From Phycisphaeraceae bacterium (GTDB lineage Bacteria > Planctomycetota > Phycisphaerae > Phycisphaerales > Zrk34), in the NCBI GenBank assembly GCA_028284925.1, contig JANQQT010000047.1, positions 1 to 64,000 on the forward strand: DNA of 64,000 nucleotides, in the 5' to 3' direction. Under the pieces are notes generated by a model. The model saw only the letters and a list, made by a program, of their open reading frames with translations. It was not told the DNA's origin and made no database searches. Of the stretch, positions 19,813 through 29,981 are shown piece after piece. Positions within the stretch are counted from its first letter, which is position 1; every line of letters starts with the position of its first letter. Both the position numbers and the translations under genes were made by a program.

Positions 19813-22800
19813 TCAGACGGGCGTGTCGGGATTTGACTCTGTACGGGAATTGGGGTGAACTGCAATCTCTGCGAGTGCTTTTCCAAATGCGGCCATGATG
19901 AGTTTGAAGTCGATTTGACCAACGTTGTCATCGCCATCGAAGTCAGCCCAGGTGGCATATGGCGGGTCGCCAGACTGATCGACGGGCACGCCCATTGCGG
20001 GAAGGAAGAAGCCTAGATCGGCAAAGTTAACAACGCCATTATTGTCAAAATCATAGGGTATAGCACGAATAGAAACATCGGGGACGGGTTGAATGTCAGT
20101 AACTACAAGACGGGGTACAGTAAGTTGGAACGGAACGGTATCCGGAAGAAGCTTAAGCGAGGGATCGAATGGTCCGAACAAGGGTTTGCCCGGATCGATG
20201 TCTGCATAGGTGTCAAAGAGAAGCCTTGCGAGGAGGATGTACTCATCATCTCCGAGGCCAGGACCATCGGTTGCGCCGCCGAAGCGGATTTGGCTGGCGG
20301 AGGTCAGTTCGCTGTAGGTTGAGCTTGAAGCATCGAAGAACTTGCCATGTTCAATGGCTACGAAAGGAGTGACGTTGGGATCGAACGTCAATGCAACACC
20401 ACCAGAACGGATAGCAGCGTTTTCCGGAACGTCTTCCGCTCTGGTCCAAACTTCAAGAAACAGATCGGAACCTTCGCGTCTGAAGAAGGGGTCTAGATCG
20501 GAAGTCGGAAGGGATCGCGAAGCATGAATTTCTCGATTGGTTGTGTAGGGGATGAGAAAAACCTCAACCCTAGGATCAAGAACAGGATTAACGGTAAATG
20601 ACATCTGTGCAGGCTCGGACGATCCGCTTGCAGAATCGGTCACGCGGAAGCGGAAGGCATCGGAAACGGAAGGGCCGCCATCGTGGACATATTGGACGAA
20701 GCCGACATCGATGTGTGCCTGGGTGAAGAATCCAGAGGGTCTTCCGCGAACCAGAATTTGACCGTTGGATGGTGGGAGGGTGACTTCATATTTCAACTGG
20801 TTGGAATCGTGTTCGATGTCGGTGGTGAGAAGATCGCGATTGGTGATGATGTAGGATTCACCCTGATCGAGGGTTGGGCTTGCAATTACCTTGATGGTGG
20901 GATTGGTGTTGCGGATGGTTAGGGAGGTCATATCGGTACTTGTCTGGCCGCTTGTGTCCGTTATGCGCAGGGTAATCGTGTTGGTGGGGAAGGACTGGCC
21001 TAAGTTTGCAATATTGAGATTAAGACCCTTGAGCGTCGCCCAGAAGATCGTGGGTTTGGGCCCGGTTGCATCGTCAAAATCCCCATCGTTGTCGAGATCC
21101 CACTCGTAGGAGACGATGGAATCGCCGAGGAATTCATCAGGATCGAAGGAGTCTGAAGCGTTCAGAGTAACGTTCTGTCCCCCGACGATGGTGTAAGGTC
21201 CACCCGCATTGGCATCGGGCGGCTGGTATTGATAATTGCCGAAGTCATAATCCGTGGCGGTTTCACCTGACAACACCTGGGCAAAGTGGACATCTTTTTC
21301 GTTGACGGTAATCGTGTCGTACCATGCATCGCCTCCAAATGCCCGGAAGCCGATACCGCCGGCAGATACATTGTTGTCATTGGCTGTAATGGAATTGATC
21401 AAAGTCGTTCCATCAGAATCGAAGACGGAGGCTGTGATCTGGCCGTCAAGACCCCAATCAATATTCAGAAGATACCAGCGGTCATGGGCAAAAGATTGTT
21501 CAGAAACGGCAAGCGTCTGGATCTGACTGGAGAGCGTGGAGAGATTGGGGTGCCGCATCAGGATCAGATCGCTGGTGTTTTTGGCGAGGACTACCGAGTA
21601 GGCATCGGTGGGTGTGACACCGAAAAAGAAATGTGCACGCCCTGGAACGGCGGCAAATTGCATGTTGATCCAGACAGTAATTCTGTCGCCTGGTTTTGTA
21701 TTGACAGAAGAGTCCGTTCGGTATGCAACGGCTTCGGCACCCGGAGCATCTGCATCAATTAGGCCAAAAGATCCATCGTGTGCAGCAGTAGGATCGACGG
21801 AAATAGCTGTTTGCCCGGCGACCGATTCAATGTAGTTGGAGACGTCATTGTCTTCGAAACTCTCGATGATGCCAAGGGGAGCGGTTTGTAACCAACCCGG
21901 CTGTTGGATTTCGCGGACGTGGGAAATCCCTGCAGGAAGAGAATCAAATCGGTATGAGCCATCTTCCCTGGTTATGGCAATTGGTTCGTTGCCATAAACA
22001 AGATTATCGAGCGAGCCGACGCTGGTCGTAACGCCAGACGCAATGATATATTTGATGTCGGTCCGATGGCGATTAATGGTCATCGACTCCCACTCGCCAT
22101 TTCGGAGTAGACTTGTTCTGGCTTGAGCGACGAGTTGGTCGTTTGCGGCGTAAGCAGAAATGATACCCGTTGCGATTGTGGATTGGCTGATGAAGTCGAC
22201 GGATACGGAAGAGACGGGAGAATCGAAATCAGCTCTGAACTGCGTGTCGTTAGCGGACCATCGCGTAAGGTTGTCAAAACCAAAGACACGATTGCCTGTC
22301 GAGGCATCCGAAGAAACGATGGATTGGACGGGATAGGTTTCCGATGGACCGACCGCGGCAAGGCTGACGCCTTCGATGTCATCCGGTTCATAATCATCCG
22401 GCTCGACGAACCCGTGAAGGTCGAGCATGGCATTTTGGTTTTGGTCGAGATAGATGGTCCAACCGGATAATGATGGTTCGCCGGGATCACGTGAGCCATT
22501 CGCATTTTGGTCGTGGTATTTGGTTCCGGTAAGGACACCGGTTCTGCTGTTGCCAAAATTTCGATCGGTGGCAATGGGTTGTTCGAGATTGAGGCGAACG
22601 GTGTGAGAGCCGCCAACGGGGGCTTGCTGTGCCCAACCGTTCTGTAGAACTTCACGAATTTCGTAAATTCGGTCAATGGGAAGGTTGTCGAACAGGTAAT
22701 CGCCTGAAGCATCCGTACGTATTGACGGTTCGGATTTGCCGTATGTCAGGTTGTCCAGTTTGCCCGCCTGATTGCCGATGCCGAATGCGTGGATGTAGGC

Positions 22801-25800
22801 AATGGCAGGCTCTCCGACATCCACGATCATGGTTTCAGATTGACCGTTGCCGAGATCCTGCGTGAAGTACTGACCGATGAGCCTGTCACTAGCGTCGTAT
22901 GCATTGAGTTGGCCAAAATCGGAATCGTCATCTGATATGAAGTCGATGGTGACCTGAGAGACGTGTTGCGCAAAATCCACACGCAAAATTCTTCTATCTT
23001 CAAACCAAATATTTCCGCGGTTATTGGCCAAAAGGTTGGAACCGGTGGAGGCATCAGAATCTGCTTCAGATGTGACGAAGTTGTTTATACCGAGATCGGA
23101 ACCAATGGCGGAAAGGGAAAGCCCTGATTGTCTGATGACCGAACCGGATGTAAAGTCATCTGGTTCAAGAGACAACGGCGTATTATCGAACTGACGATTA
23201 CTGTTTTCATCGATGTAAATGGTCCAATCGCCAAGGCCAGGTTCCGTAGGCTCCTTAATGCCATTTCCATTGATATCATGGAATTTATGACCTCGAATTT
23301 CCCCGAGACGGGTGTTGTGAAAGTCAAGATTGAAATGCTGCTGTTGTGGAAAAACCTCGATTGGGTACGCGGGGCCGCGTAGGTCGAGATTCATTTGGCC
23401 CTTGGATGGGGGATCCAGCCAGATCCAATCAGAAGCGGTATTCGTGTCTGTTGCGCCACGTCGCTGAATCGAACCAGAGCCGTTGTTCGGCACAGAGGCG
23501 CCGGTCCATTGACTATCTATGCCGACGTTGATGAAGGGGTCAGGGTGAATCACCCAGAATTCGATTTCTGAATCAAGCCACCCCCATCCGACATAGTCGA
23601 CGACAGCGCCGTGATTATCGATAATGGCGGCCCAACCGTTCCGGCCGTTGTTCCAGAGGAGGTTGTCACCCCAATACTGTTCATTTGGATTATCTGTTCG
23701 GTAAGCGACTTGGCCGCTGCGCATCCTATCCGGAAGGAGCCATGTATTCGGATTGTGTACGTTCTGGTTCGCATAGCTATCGCTGACAATGACCTGCCAA
23801 CCGGTTGTGTCCATATCGTGAGGGGCGAGGTTTTGGATCTCGATGTAGTCACGGGAACCAAGACCGACCTCGGTGATCACAAGGGAGGGAGCATCATCCA
23901 CGTTCTGTGGGAAGGACTGAGTCCAGCCGTCCGGAATTATCTCGGCGAGGGAATAAACACCAGGTAATACATTGGTGAATTCGTAATTTCCATCCAAGTC
24001 GGTTAGGGTAGACTGTTCGCCTTCGTCGAGTCGACCGTTGTGGTTGGCATCGAGGTAAATGGTAGCATTCGGTAGCGAGATGTCAGAGGGATCCTGAACT
24101 CCGTCTCCGTCCAAATCGTTAAATTTCGTTCCAGTGATTCGTGTGGTTGTGGGGATTCGGTTGCCGAAGTCCAGGCCGGACTTGATATTTCCCGGACCGA
24201 GTATCTCCGTGCGGTATTGGCCCGGTTTGGGGTCACCACTGGGGTTTTGGATACGTAAGTTGTCCACGAGAAGCGCAGATTCCTGCGCCGTCGTGTCCTC
24301 ATCGACGATACCAATCTTTAGAAGAAATGTCCCGCCAAAATTAAGTGTGACGGATTCAGTGTTCCAACCGGTTTCCTCGTTATAGACCGTTGCGGATGAG
24401 GCAAAAATATCATTGGTATCAGCAACAACGGCTGGAGGACCACCCAGACCGATAAAGCTGACGATCCAGAATGCAAAGTCATTGTTAGCGCTGGGTGTGG
24501 AGGCATTGGTGAGGAAGTTCCAGTCGAAGGAGACCTGTGCGCCAGCTTCCGCCGTGATCGTTCGGAGTAGCATTGAACCTTCGCGAGCATTTCCAGAGGG
24601 CGTGCCATCCAGCGCGCCATTGCTGAATGATCCGAACGTCTCTAATTTGGATTGGTCGACCGCCCCGAGGCCGGTAGTCAGGCGAGCCATGAAACGACCT
24701 TCGGTGGGATTGACACCAAAGGGCGAACGTTCGAGTTTGACATCGCCGATAGAAGACCAATCGCGAAGTGTACCCGCTTCAAAGGCGTAATTGGAGGCGG
24801 GTAATGTTTGGATCCATCCAGATTGTTGAACTTCGGCGACGAAATAAGTACCGGAATCCAGTCCCGTAAACTCGTAGTCACCATTCGAATCGGTGAGCGT
24901 CGAAACTTCATTTGAATCGAGTTGATCGTTCTGATTCTGATCGAGATACACGACCCAATCACCAAGACCTGGTTCACCGGTATCCTGAATACCGTCTCCG
25001 TCCAGATCGTTAAACTTGGTTCCTCTGATGGTTCCGTTGGGAACGGGAGGTGAATCAAAGTTGACGGCGAAGTTATATCCACCAGAGGTTGCGTTGTTAC
25101 GGGCGCCGATTCTGAAGAAATAGGTTTGGCCTGAGGGAACAGAGGAAAAATCGAAGGATTCCGTGCCGCCGGTCTGATTGTCATCGACGCGTTCGATGAT
25201 GTTACCCGTATCGTCGTAAATAGTAAGGACAGTGTCCATAAAGTTACTGGGCGTAACGCGCACCCAACCGTCTCCAGTGAATGTTCCACTGGGCGTTGTT
25301 ACGCGATAGTAATCGGCGTCGCCAATATTGATCTGTCCGGTGGAGCTGGTATCGCCAAAGAGATTTGGCGTAAGCGTGTGAATGGCTGGGACCGGCCCAT
25401 CGAGTGTGACCGTGTAATTGATGGGCTGGGTGTGGTCCCCCATATTGAGGATTTCAATTTGGTAAGACTTACCCGCATTGAAAACTTCGGAGTGGGTTTG
25501 CGTGCTTGAGCCGTCGGCGTAGGCAAAATGTTCGTGATCGCCAAAGAAGTTGTCCCAAATGGAGAGGATCTGGGTCGTTCCATAGGAGATATTGTTGTAT
25601 CGGACCCGAAAATCTCCCGGTTCACCGGGGATCACTAGCGCGGCGCGCGCGACATCGGACCTGGGCCTTTGAATTGAAAGTGTTTGAAAAGATCCCCAAG
25701 GGATGTCCTCCGAGGTTTTACTTTGGAGAACGTTGTCATTCTCGTCCAATAGAAAGAGAGTAGCCTTAGCTATTGAGGTCGTGCCGCCTGCATGAAGATC

Positions 25801-28233
25801 CACCGATACGGAAGAGACACTCCCATCGAAAAACAGGTTTAAATTGTCACCACCGGTCCAGTTGACGGAGGTTGTACCCCATCCTATCGACGCGATCGTA
25901 CCTGCAAGACGACTGGCAACATCAACAGTATTTCCAGCCTGGATCCTGACACCGGACAACACATTGGTGAGTACTTGGCCGGGGGTAAAGTCGGCGGCAT
26001 CCAGATTTGGAGACTCAGAAGTTACGTCGATATCGATATTGGCAGTGGAGTGAGGAATGAACGACAAGACATCGATATCAGAGCCATTGCTCAAGGCCAG
26101 TGTTTGGGACGCGGAACCGAACGGCCCGAACTCGATAGTGGTCTCCGGACTATGGGGGCCGGCCTGATGAAGCGCTGGTCCCAGAGCGTTGACCTGACCA
26201 TATCCCCAACGAAAGTCCCAACCCGATCCCGCGGTAGGACCGGTGGTGAAATCACGAAGGAGGTTTCGCATTTCAATGTAGTTGAGGGAATCAGGGCCGC
26301 CAGCCTGATCAAGAAGAAGGCCTGCAACAGCGGCGACATTGGGCGCGGCGGCGCTGGTACCAAAGAAGTTGGGAAAGCCGGTATTATCAAAGTCGCTTGT
26401 AGAACCGAAGAAGGAAGTATCGGCACCATCGAAACCCACAAAGTCAGGTTTTTGTCTGGTTATGGGGTTGTCTAGTTCGTTACCTGAATCGGAAAATTGA
26501 AGAACGACGGGGCCATAACTGGAAAAAGGCTCGAGTGTATTGGGTGAGTCATATCTAGAGGCGCCAATGGTGAACGATCGATGGGCGGAATGGTTACCAG
26601 AGATTGAAGGTTCGTTTTCGGTGTAGCCATCTTCAAAGGTCACAGTGCCCTCAGTTGGACGAACAATGAGGTATAAGTCGAGGCCGTCTGCTGAGGTGAA
26701 CAGGGTTTCTCTGAATTGCATGCCGAATCGTTCAGTCGATTCGGAATCGTTGGTGAACGTCATCAAATCGACGGAGGCAATAGCAATATTGGGAATGTTG
26801 CTGTCTGCAACGATATTGAAAGAACTGTCGGTGATCTCGATATCGAGATCGGTGAGAACGCCGGTCGGGGTATGTGGCTGGCTCCAGTGGAGGGCAACGG
26901 TCATTCTGGCGCCGGGTGACATGGTGAAAGTCAATCTCTCATCGTTGGGTGCGAAATTGTGGAGACCATCGTCATCGGGATCGGACCATGGTTCGTTATA
27001 GCCACCCGGATGGGCATTTCCGGCAGAGCCAAAGTGAAGGACACCGTGGTCGAGATAGGCGTCATCGATAGCCTGAGAGATAACGCCATCCTGAAAGACC
27101 GGTTCGGTGTAATGGGAGATGTCATCGACAATAATATCGGCACCGCTATCGGCGAGTTCTTCGATACCGCCGGCCATGAGGAAGGGAAGTGTTGAACCGG
27201 TATGGAAAAGGAAGTCAAAACCGGGCCCAATGTCATACATAAGCTCGGCCATCCCGCGGCCTTCGTCCGTAGTGGAGCCGGTCAGGAAATCATCTAGAAT
27301 CTCAATTCGGGACCAGCTCGGGAGATCACCGGAATCAATGGAGTCCTGGACGCCACCATCGCGACGGTTGATGGAATCGGAGATGATGCCGACGTCAATG
27401 CCACTTCCATCAAGTCCGGGGAACAGGCGTTTGACCTGATCGGAAAAGGTGGAAAACTCAGCCTGGTTGGTCGCGGCCCCTTGCGCTTCGGCATAGGGAA
27501 ACGGAGCGGCCGAAACCGAACGAACAAATGGAAGCTCTGCAATCTCGTCAATGAGATTCAGATCAAGCCAGGCGGAGATCACTTCGTAACCGTATTTGGA
27601 GTAAGTGTGGAATACATCAACGCCAAGATCACGAAGCGGTTGGGCGGCGGTCGCAGCGTGGTCGACATGAATCATCACGGCAGGTTTCTGGCCGTGTGTA
27701 AGATAAGTGTCCGTAAACTTTGTGCCATGGATGCGCTGGTTCTCGATCTCGATATTGCCATCGCGTCTTAGACGACTATGGAGTCGAAGTAGAGCACTAT
27801 CAACACGATCGTAGTTCTTGAGACTGTCGTGATGAATCGTATTCGCGAGATAGAGCAGGTCCGAATCGAACTGCTGACGTTGACCACTCTGAATTATGTC
27901 GATGTATTGGGTGTTGGTCTTGTTCGAGTAATCGGCAAAGAGTTGATTGAACCTGTCCACACCATCTACTGAGCCCGCACCACCTGATTGCGTGAGGGGC
28001 GAACCATCTTCGTCAAAAACGATATCTGAGGAAGAGAGAACGAATTCGGACAACGCGGAAAGAAGGATTCTGGATTCGAGAGGTTGAACGCCGTACTCAT
28101 GAGACTCGATGGCATGGCGGACATTTCTTGAGGAAGAACTGACGCGATGCCGACCACGAACGCCAAGCTCCTTCTTGGCATACGAGGGCACCTCTTGGAC
28201 ACAAAGCGTGTCCAAGCACGCATCAGTTGACAT
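19813..28233 (-). CDS. Giant LEPR-XLL sedolisin-like protease with SdrD-B, lamin-tail, PKD, cohesin-like and dockerin-like domains
   Basis: This exoprotein has 2,806 residues. The LEPR-XLL tag (VQPLESRILLSA) is near residue 55. The protease domain spans about 265-660, with AELMYD (E330, D334, the sedolisin E-x3-D pattern), IIVDD (D370/D371) and GTSAAAP (S627). A pre-peptidase C-terminal-like domain is followed by four SdrD-B-like domains, beginning near residues 1063, 1363, 1641 and 1900 with the [KY]F[NH]D.[DN]G.G pattern. These carry inserted domains, including a lamin-tail domain. Then come a PKD domain (about 2348), a CSPG/cadherin-like repeat, a cohesin-like domain (about 2553) and a dockerin-like pair (DFDNNGVVNFADLG, about 2725). 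The tail matches that of the giant protein at 474-10007. It is probably secreted. Substrate and processing are unknown. Confidence 0.9.
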   Translation of the reverse strand: MSTDACLDTLCVQEVPSYAKKELGVRGRHRVSSSSRNVRHAIESHEYGVQPLESRILLSALSEFVLSSSDIVFDEDGSPLTQSGGAGSVDGVDRFNQLFADYSNKTNTQYIDIIQSGQRQQFDSDLLYLANTIHHDSLKNYDRVDSALLRLHSRLRRDGNIEIENQRIHGTKFTDTYLTHGQKPAVMIHVDHAATAAQPLRDLGVDVFHTYSKYGYEVISAWLDLNLIDEIAELPFVRSVSAAPFPYAEAQGAATNQAEFSTFSDQVKRLFPGLDGSGIDVGIISDSINRRDGGVQDSIDSGDLPSWSRIEILDDFLTGSTTDEGRGMAELMYDIGPGFDFLFHTGSTLPFLMAGGIEELADSGADIIVDDISHYTEPVFQDGVISQAIDDAYLDHGVLHFGSAGNAHPGGYNEPWSDPDDDGLHNFAPNDERLTFTMSPGARMTVALHWSQPHTPTGVLTDLDIEITDSSFNIVADSNIPNIAIASVDLMTFTNDSESTERFGMQFRETLFTSADGLDLYLIVRPTEGTVTFEDGYTENEPSISGNHSAHRSFTIGASRYDSPNTLEPFSSYGPVVLQFSDSGNELDNPITRQKPDFVGFDGADTSFFGSTSDFDNTGFPNFFGTSAAAPNVAAVAGLLLDQAGGPDSLNYIEMRNLLRDFTTGPTAGSGWDFRWGYGQVNALGPALHQAGPHSPETTIEFGPFGSASQTLALSNGSDIDVLSFIPHSTANIDIDVTSESPNLDAADFTPGQVLTNVLSGVRIQAGNTVDVASRLAGTIASIGWGTTSVNWTGGDNLNLFFDGSVSSVSVDLHAGGTTSIAKATLFLLDENDNVLQSKTSEDIPWGSFQTLSIQRPRSDVARAALVIPGEPGDFRVRYNNISYGTTQILSIWDNFFGDHEHFAYADGSSTQTHSEVFNAGKSYQIEILNMGDHTQPINYTVTLDGPVPAIHTLTPNLFGDTSSTGQINIGDADYYRVTTPSGTFTGDGWVRVTPSNFMDTVLTIYDDTGNIIERVDDNQTGGTESFDFSSVPSGQTYFFRIGARNNATSGGYNFAVNFDSPPVPNGTIRGTKFNDLDGDGIQDTGEPGLGDWVVYLDQNQNDQLDSNEVSTLTDSNGDYEFTGLDSGTYFVAEVQQSGWIQTLPASNYAFEAGTLRDWSSIGDVKLERSPFGVNPTEGRFMARLTTGLGAVDQSKLETFGSFSNGALDGTPSGNAREGSMLLRTITAEAGAQVSFDWNFLTNASTPSANNDFAFWIVSFIGLGGPPAVVADTNDIFASSATVYNEETGWNTESVTLNFGGTFLLKIGIVDEDTTAQESALLVDNLRIQNPSGDPKPGQYRTEILGPGNIKSGLDFGNRIPTTTRITGTKFNDLDGDGVQDPSDISLPNATIYLDANHNGRLDEGEQSTLTDLDGNYEFTNVLPGVYSLAEIIPDGWTQSFPQNVDDAPSLVITEVGLGSRDYIEIQNLAPHDMDTTGWQVIVSDSYANQNVHNPNTWLLPDRMRSGQVAYRTDNPNEQYWGDNLLWNNGRNGWAAIIDNHGAVVDYVGWGWLDSEIEFWVIHPDPFINVGIDSQWTGASVPNNGSGSIQRRGATDTNTASDWIWLDPPSKGQMNLDLRGPAYPIEVFPQQQHFNLDFHNTRLGEIRGHKFHDINGNGIKEPTEPGLGDWTIYIDENSNRQFDNTPLSLEPDDFTSGSVIRQSGLSLSAIGSDLGINNFVTSEADSDASTGSNLLANNRGNIWFEDRRILRVDFAQHVSQVTIDFISDDDSDFGQLNAYDASDRLIGQYFTQDLGNGQSETMIVDVGEPAIAYIHAFGIGNQAGKLDNLTYGKSEPSIRTDASGDYLFDNLPIDRIYEIREVLQNGWAQQAPVGGSHTVRLNLEQPIATDRNFGNSRTGVLTGTKYHDQNANGSRDPGEPSLSGWTIYLDQNQNAMLDLHGFVEPDDYEPDDIEGVSLAAVGPSETYPVQSIVSSDASTGNRVFGFDNLTRWSANDTQFRADFDSPVSSVSVDFISQSTIATGIISAYAANDQLVAQARTSLLRNGEWESMTINRHRTDIKYIIASGVTTSVGSLDNLVYGNEPIAITREDGSYRFDSLPAGISHVREIQQPGWLQTAPLGIIESFEDNDVSNYIESVAGQTAISVDPTAAHDGSFGLIDADAPGAEAVAYRTDSSVNTKPGDRITVWINMQFAAVPGRAHFFFGVTPTDAYSVVLAKNTSDLILMRHPNLSTLSSQIQTLAVSEQSFAHDRWYLLNIDWGLDGQITASVFDSDGTTLINSITANDNNVSAGGIGFRAFGGDAWYDTITVNEKDVHFAQVLSGETATDYDFGNYQYQPPDANAGGPYTIVGGQNVTLNASDSFDPDEFLGDSIVSYEWDLDNDGDFDDATGPKPTIFWATLKGLNLNIANLGQSFPTNTITLRITDTSGQTSTDMTSLTIRNTNPTIKVIASPTLDQGESYIITNRDLLTTDIEHDSNQLKYEVTLPPSNGQILVRGRPSGFFTQAHIDVGFVQYVHDGGPSVSDAFRFRVTDSASGSSEPAQMSFTVNPVLDPRVEVFLIPYTTNREIHASRSLPTSDLDPFFRREGSDLFLEVWTRAEDVPENAAIRSGGVALTFDPNVTPFVAIEHGKFFDASSSTYSELTSASQIRFGGATDGPGLGDDEYILLARLLFDTYADIDPGKPLFGPFDPSLKLLPDTVPFQLTVPRLVVTDIQPVPDVSIRAIPYDFDNNGVVNFADLGFFLPAMGVPVDQSGDPPYATWADFDGDDNVGQIDFKLIMAAFGKALAEIAVHPNSRTESNPDTPV

Positions 28234-28376
28234 GATTAATCCCCATACACAGGCAGCAGTATAGTCTATTTTACCTTAATGCCCCACGGAGTTTCAAGGC
28301 AAACATAGATGATGCGCCGCCTTGAAGTTAGAAATAAGCTAGAAAAGCGTGAAATCCCGTTAAGGCCATATCCGGC

Positions 28377-29744
28377 CTACTTTTCGCCTGTTCCTCCCTG
28401 CCATTTATTGGTTTGGAACGGAGAAGCGGGGAGACCGCCAGAATTGACAAGATTTGGGTTAGCAGTCTTGTGCCATCCAAAGCGGACATGCCTGGGCGAC
28501 TTTACGGAATCGGCGTGGACGAGAATCGTATGACCATCAATGACAGCCGTGCCGGGTACAAATTTGCCATCCGCGCCAGCAATTTTGAATTCGGTTAGGG
28601 ACTTTCCATCGCGGGATTTGAGACCTTTGGCAGTATGGGCAAAGAAAAGTCGAACTTTCGAGCCTTCCTTCTTCATGGATATGTAAAGCGGCCCTGAATA
28701 TACAATACCTTTTTTACCATAGGTTTTCGTAAGCGCCCAGCGGGCCAAACGGTTGGCGACGTCGAGTTTGTTTCGGGGATGAATGTCACGAATGTTATCG
28801 ACTAGGTCGGTGGTGACGGCCATGCCTGTGTGCGGGATCTTCAATGTCTTGACCTGTGCTTCCCAGAGAGCGGGAAGCTGGCCGGCTTCGTATCGACCTG
28901 ACCAGGGAGCAATCTGGACGAAGAAAAAAGGGAGGTTTTCATTGCTGAATGCTTTTCGCCAGCCGTTGATGAGTAACTTTTTCTTGTCGTAATATTTAAG
29001 GCCATTCTTGTGCAGGACGTTTGTTTCACCCTGATACCAAATGGCGCCTTTCACCGAGAAACTGGTTAACGGCGCGATCATGCCGTTGTACATACCCCCG
29101 GATTTGTTCTTGCCCTGCGAAATCCAGGGTTCAATGGGTGAACCTCCCCAAGAGCTGTTGATAAGGCCCACAGGTACGTTAAGGTTTTTATGTAATTCTC
29201 GACCGAAGTAGTAAAGAACCGCTGAAAATGTAGGGATGTTCTGAGGCGTACATACTTTCCAATGGGCATTGACATCAGAAGCAGGTGTTTTCTTCTGCAC
29301 TTTGGGGACATGAAAGAGCCGAATTTGCGGGTAGTTCGCGGCAGCAATTGCTTGTTGGGCACCATGTGTGGAGCGAAGGTGCCATTCCATGTTAGATTGG
29401 CCTGACCCGATCCACACATCGCCGATTAGAATGTTGGTCAATGTGATCTCGTTCTTGCCTTTGATAACGATGGAACGAGGTTTGGCATCTGCTTTCTGAG
29501 GCGGAAATTTGACGCGCCATTTGCCTTTTGCATTGGTCACCACAGAGGCGACGCGGTCTTTCATGGTAACCGTAACGCGTTCACCAGCGTCAGCCGAACC
29601 CCATAAGATCAAAGGCGTCTCTCGCTGCATGACCATGTGACTGGCAACAATGTTGGGAAGTTTGACATCAGCAAGGGCGCGCTGAGAGACAAAAGAAGCC
29701 GTGATGATGATCGCAAGAATTAGACCGATTAACGAAGATTTCAT
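28377..29744 (-). CDS. Sialate O-acetylesterase (SASA family), exported
   Basis: This 455-residue esterase removes O-acetyl groups from sialic acids or other sugars. A signal peptide (MKSSLIGLILAIIITAS) precedes a beta-rich domain (VMQRETPLILWGSADAGE) and an SGNH-type catalytic domain with the serine in GSGQSNMEW and a DIHP block that would supply Asp and His. ATG 29744 is chosen because AAGGA lies 5 nt upstream; the frame continues six codons further up. No sialic-acid catabolic gene is adjacent, so it probably acts on environmental or surface glycans. Confidence 0.9.
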   Translation of the reverse strand: MKSSLIGLILAIIITASFVSQRALADVKLPNIVASHMVMQRETPLILWGSADAGERVTVTMKDRVASVVTNAKGKWRVKFPPQKADAKPRSIVIKGKNEITLTNILIGDVWIGSGQSNMEWHLRSTHGAQQAIAAANYPQIRLFHVPKVQKKTPASDVNAHWKVCTPQNIPTFSAVLYYFGRELHKNLNVPVGLINSSWGGSPIEPWISQGKNKSGGMYNGMIAPLTSFSVKGAIWYQGETNVLHKNGLKYYDKKKLLINGWRKAFSNENLPFFFVQIAPWSGRYEAGQLPALWEAQVKTLKIPHTGMAVTTDLVDNIRDIHPRNKLDVANRLARWALTKTYGKKGIVYSGPLYISMKKEGSKVRLFFAHTAKGLKSRDGKSLTEFKIAGADGKFVPGTAVIDGHTILVHADSVKSPRHVRFGWHKTANPNLVNSGGLPASPFQTNKWQGGTGEK

Positions 29745-29981
29745 GATGATCCTTCCTGACAAAATACGGAAGCTGGAATGTCGGTGTGTTCATTGGGGAT
29801 AGCATGCAAAGACATACCGCTTTCTTGTGAAAATCCGATTGTACCAAATTTGCATACGCCGCGACGGTCAACGATCGATGCCTGCGCTGAAGGCGGGATC
29901 TGTGGATATACGGTATGATGAGAACATTGCATTCAGGAAAAGTAGAACCGTAAATTCGGATAGTAAAAGCTGAGGTACACT

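Noticed and set aside
28280-28400. AGGCC/GGCCT hairpin at the end of the acetylesterase gene as a terminator
   Set aside because: The stem is only five base pairs, overlaps the stop codon region and has no T-run.
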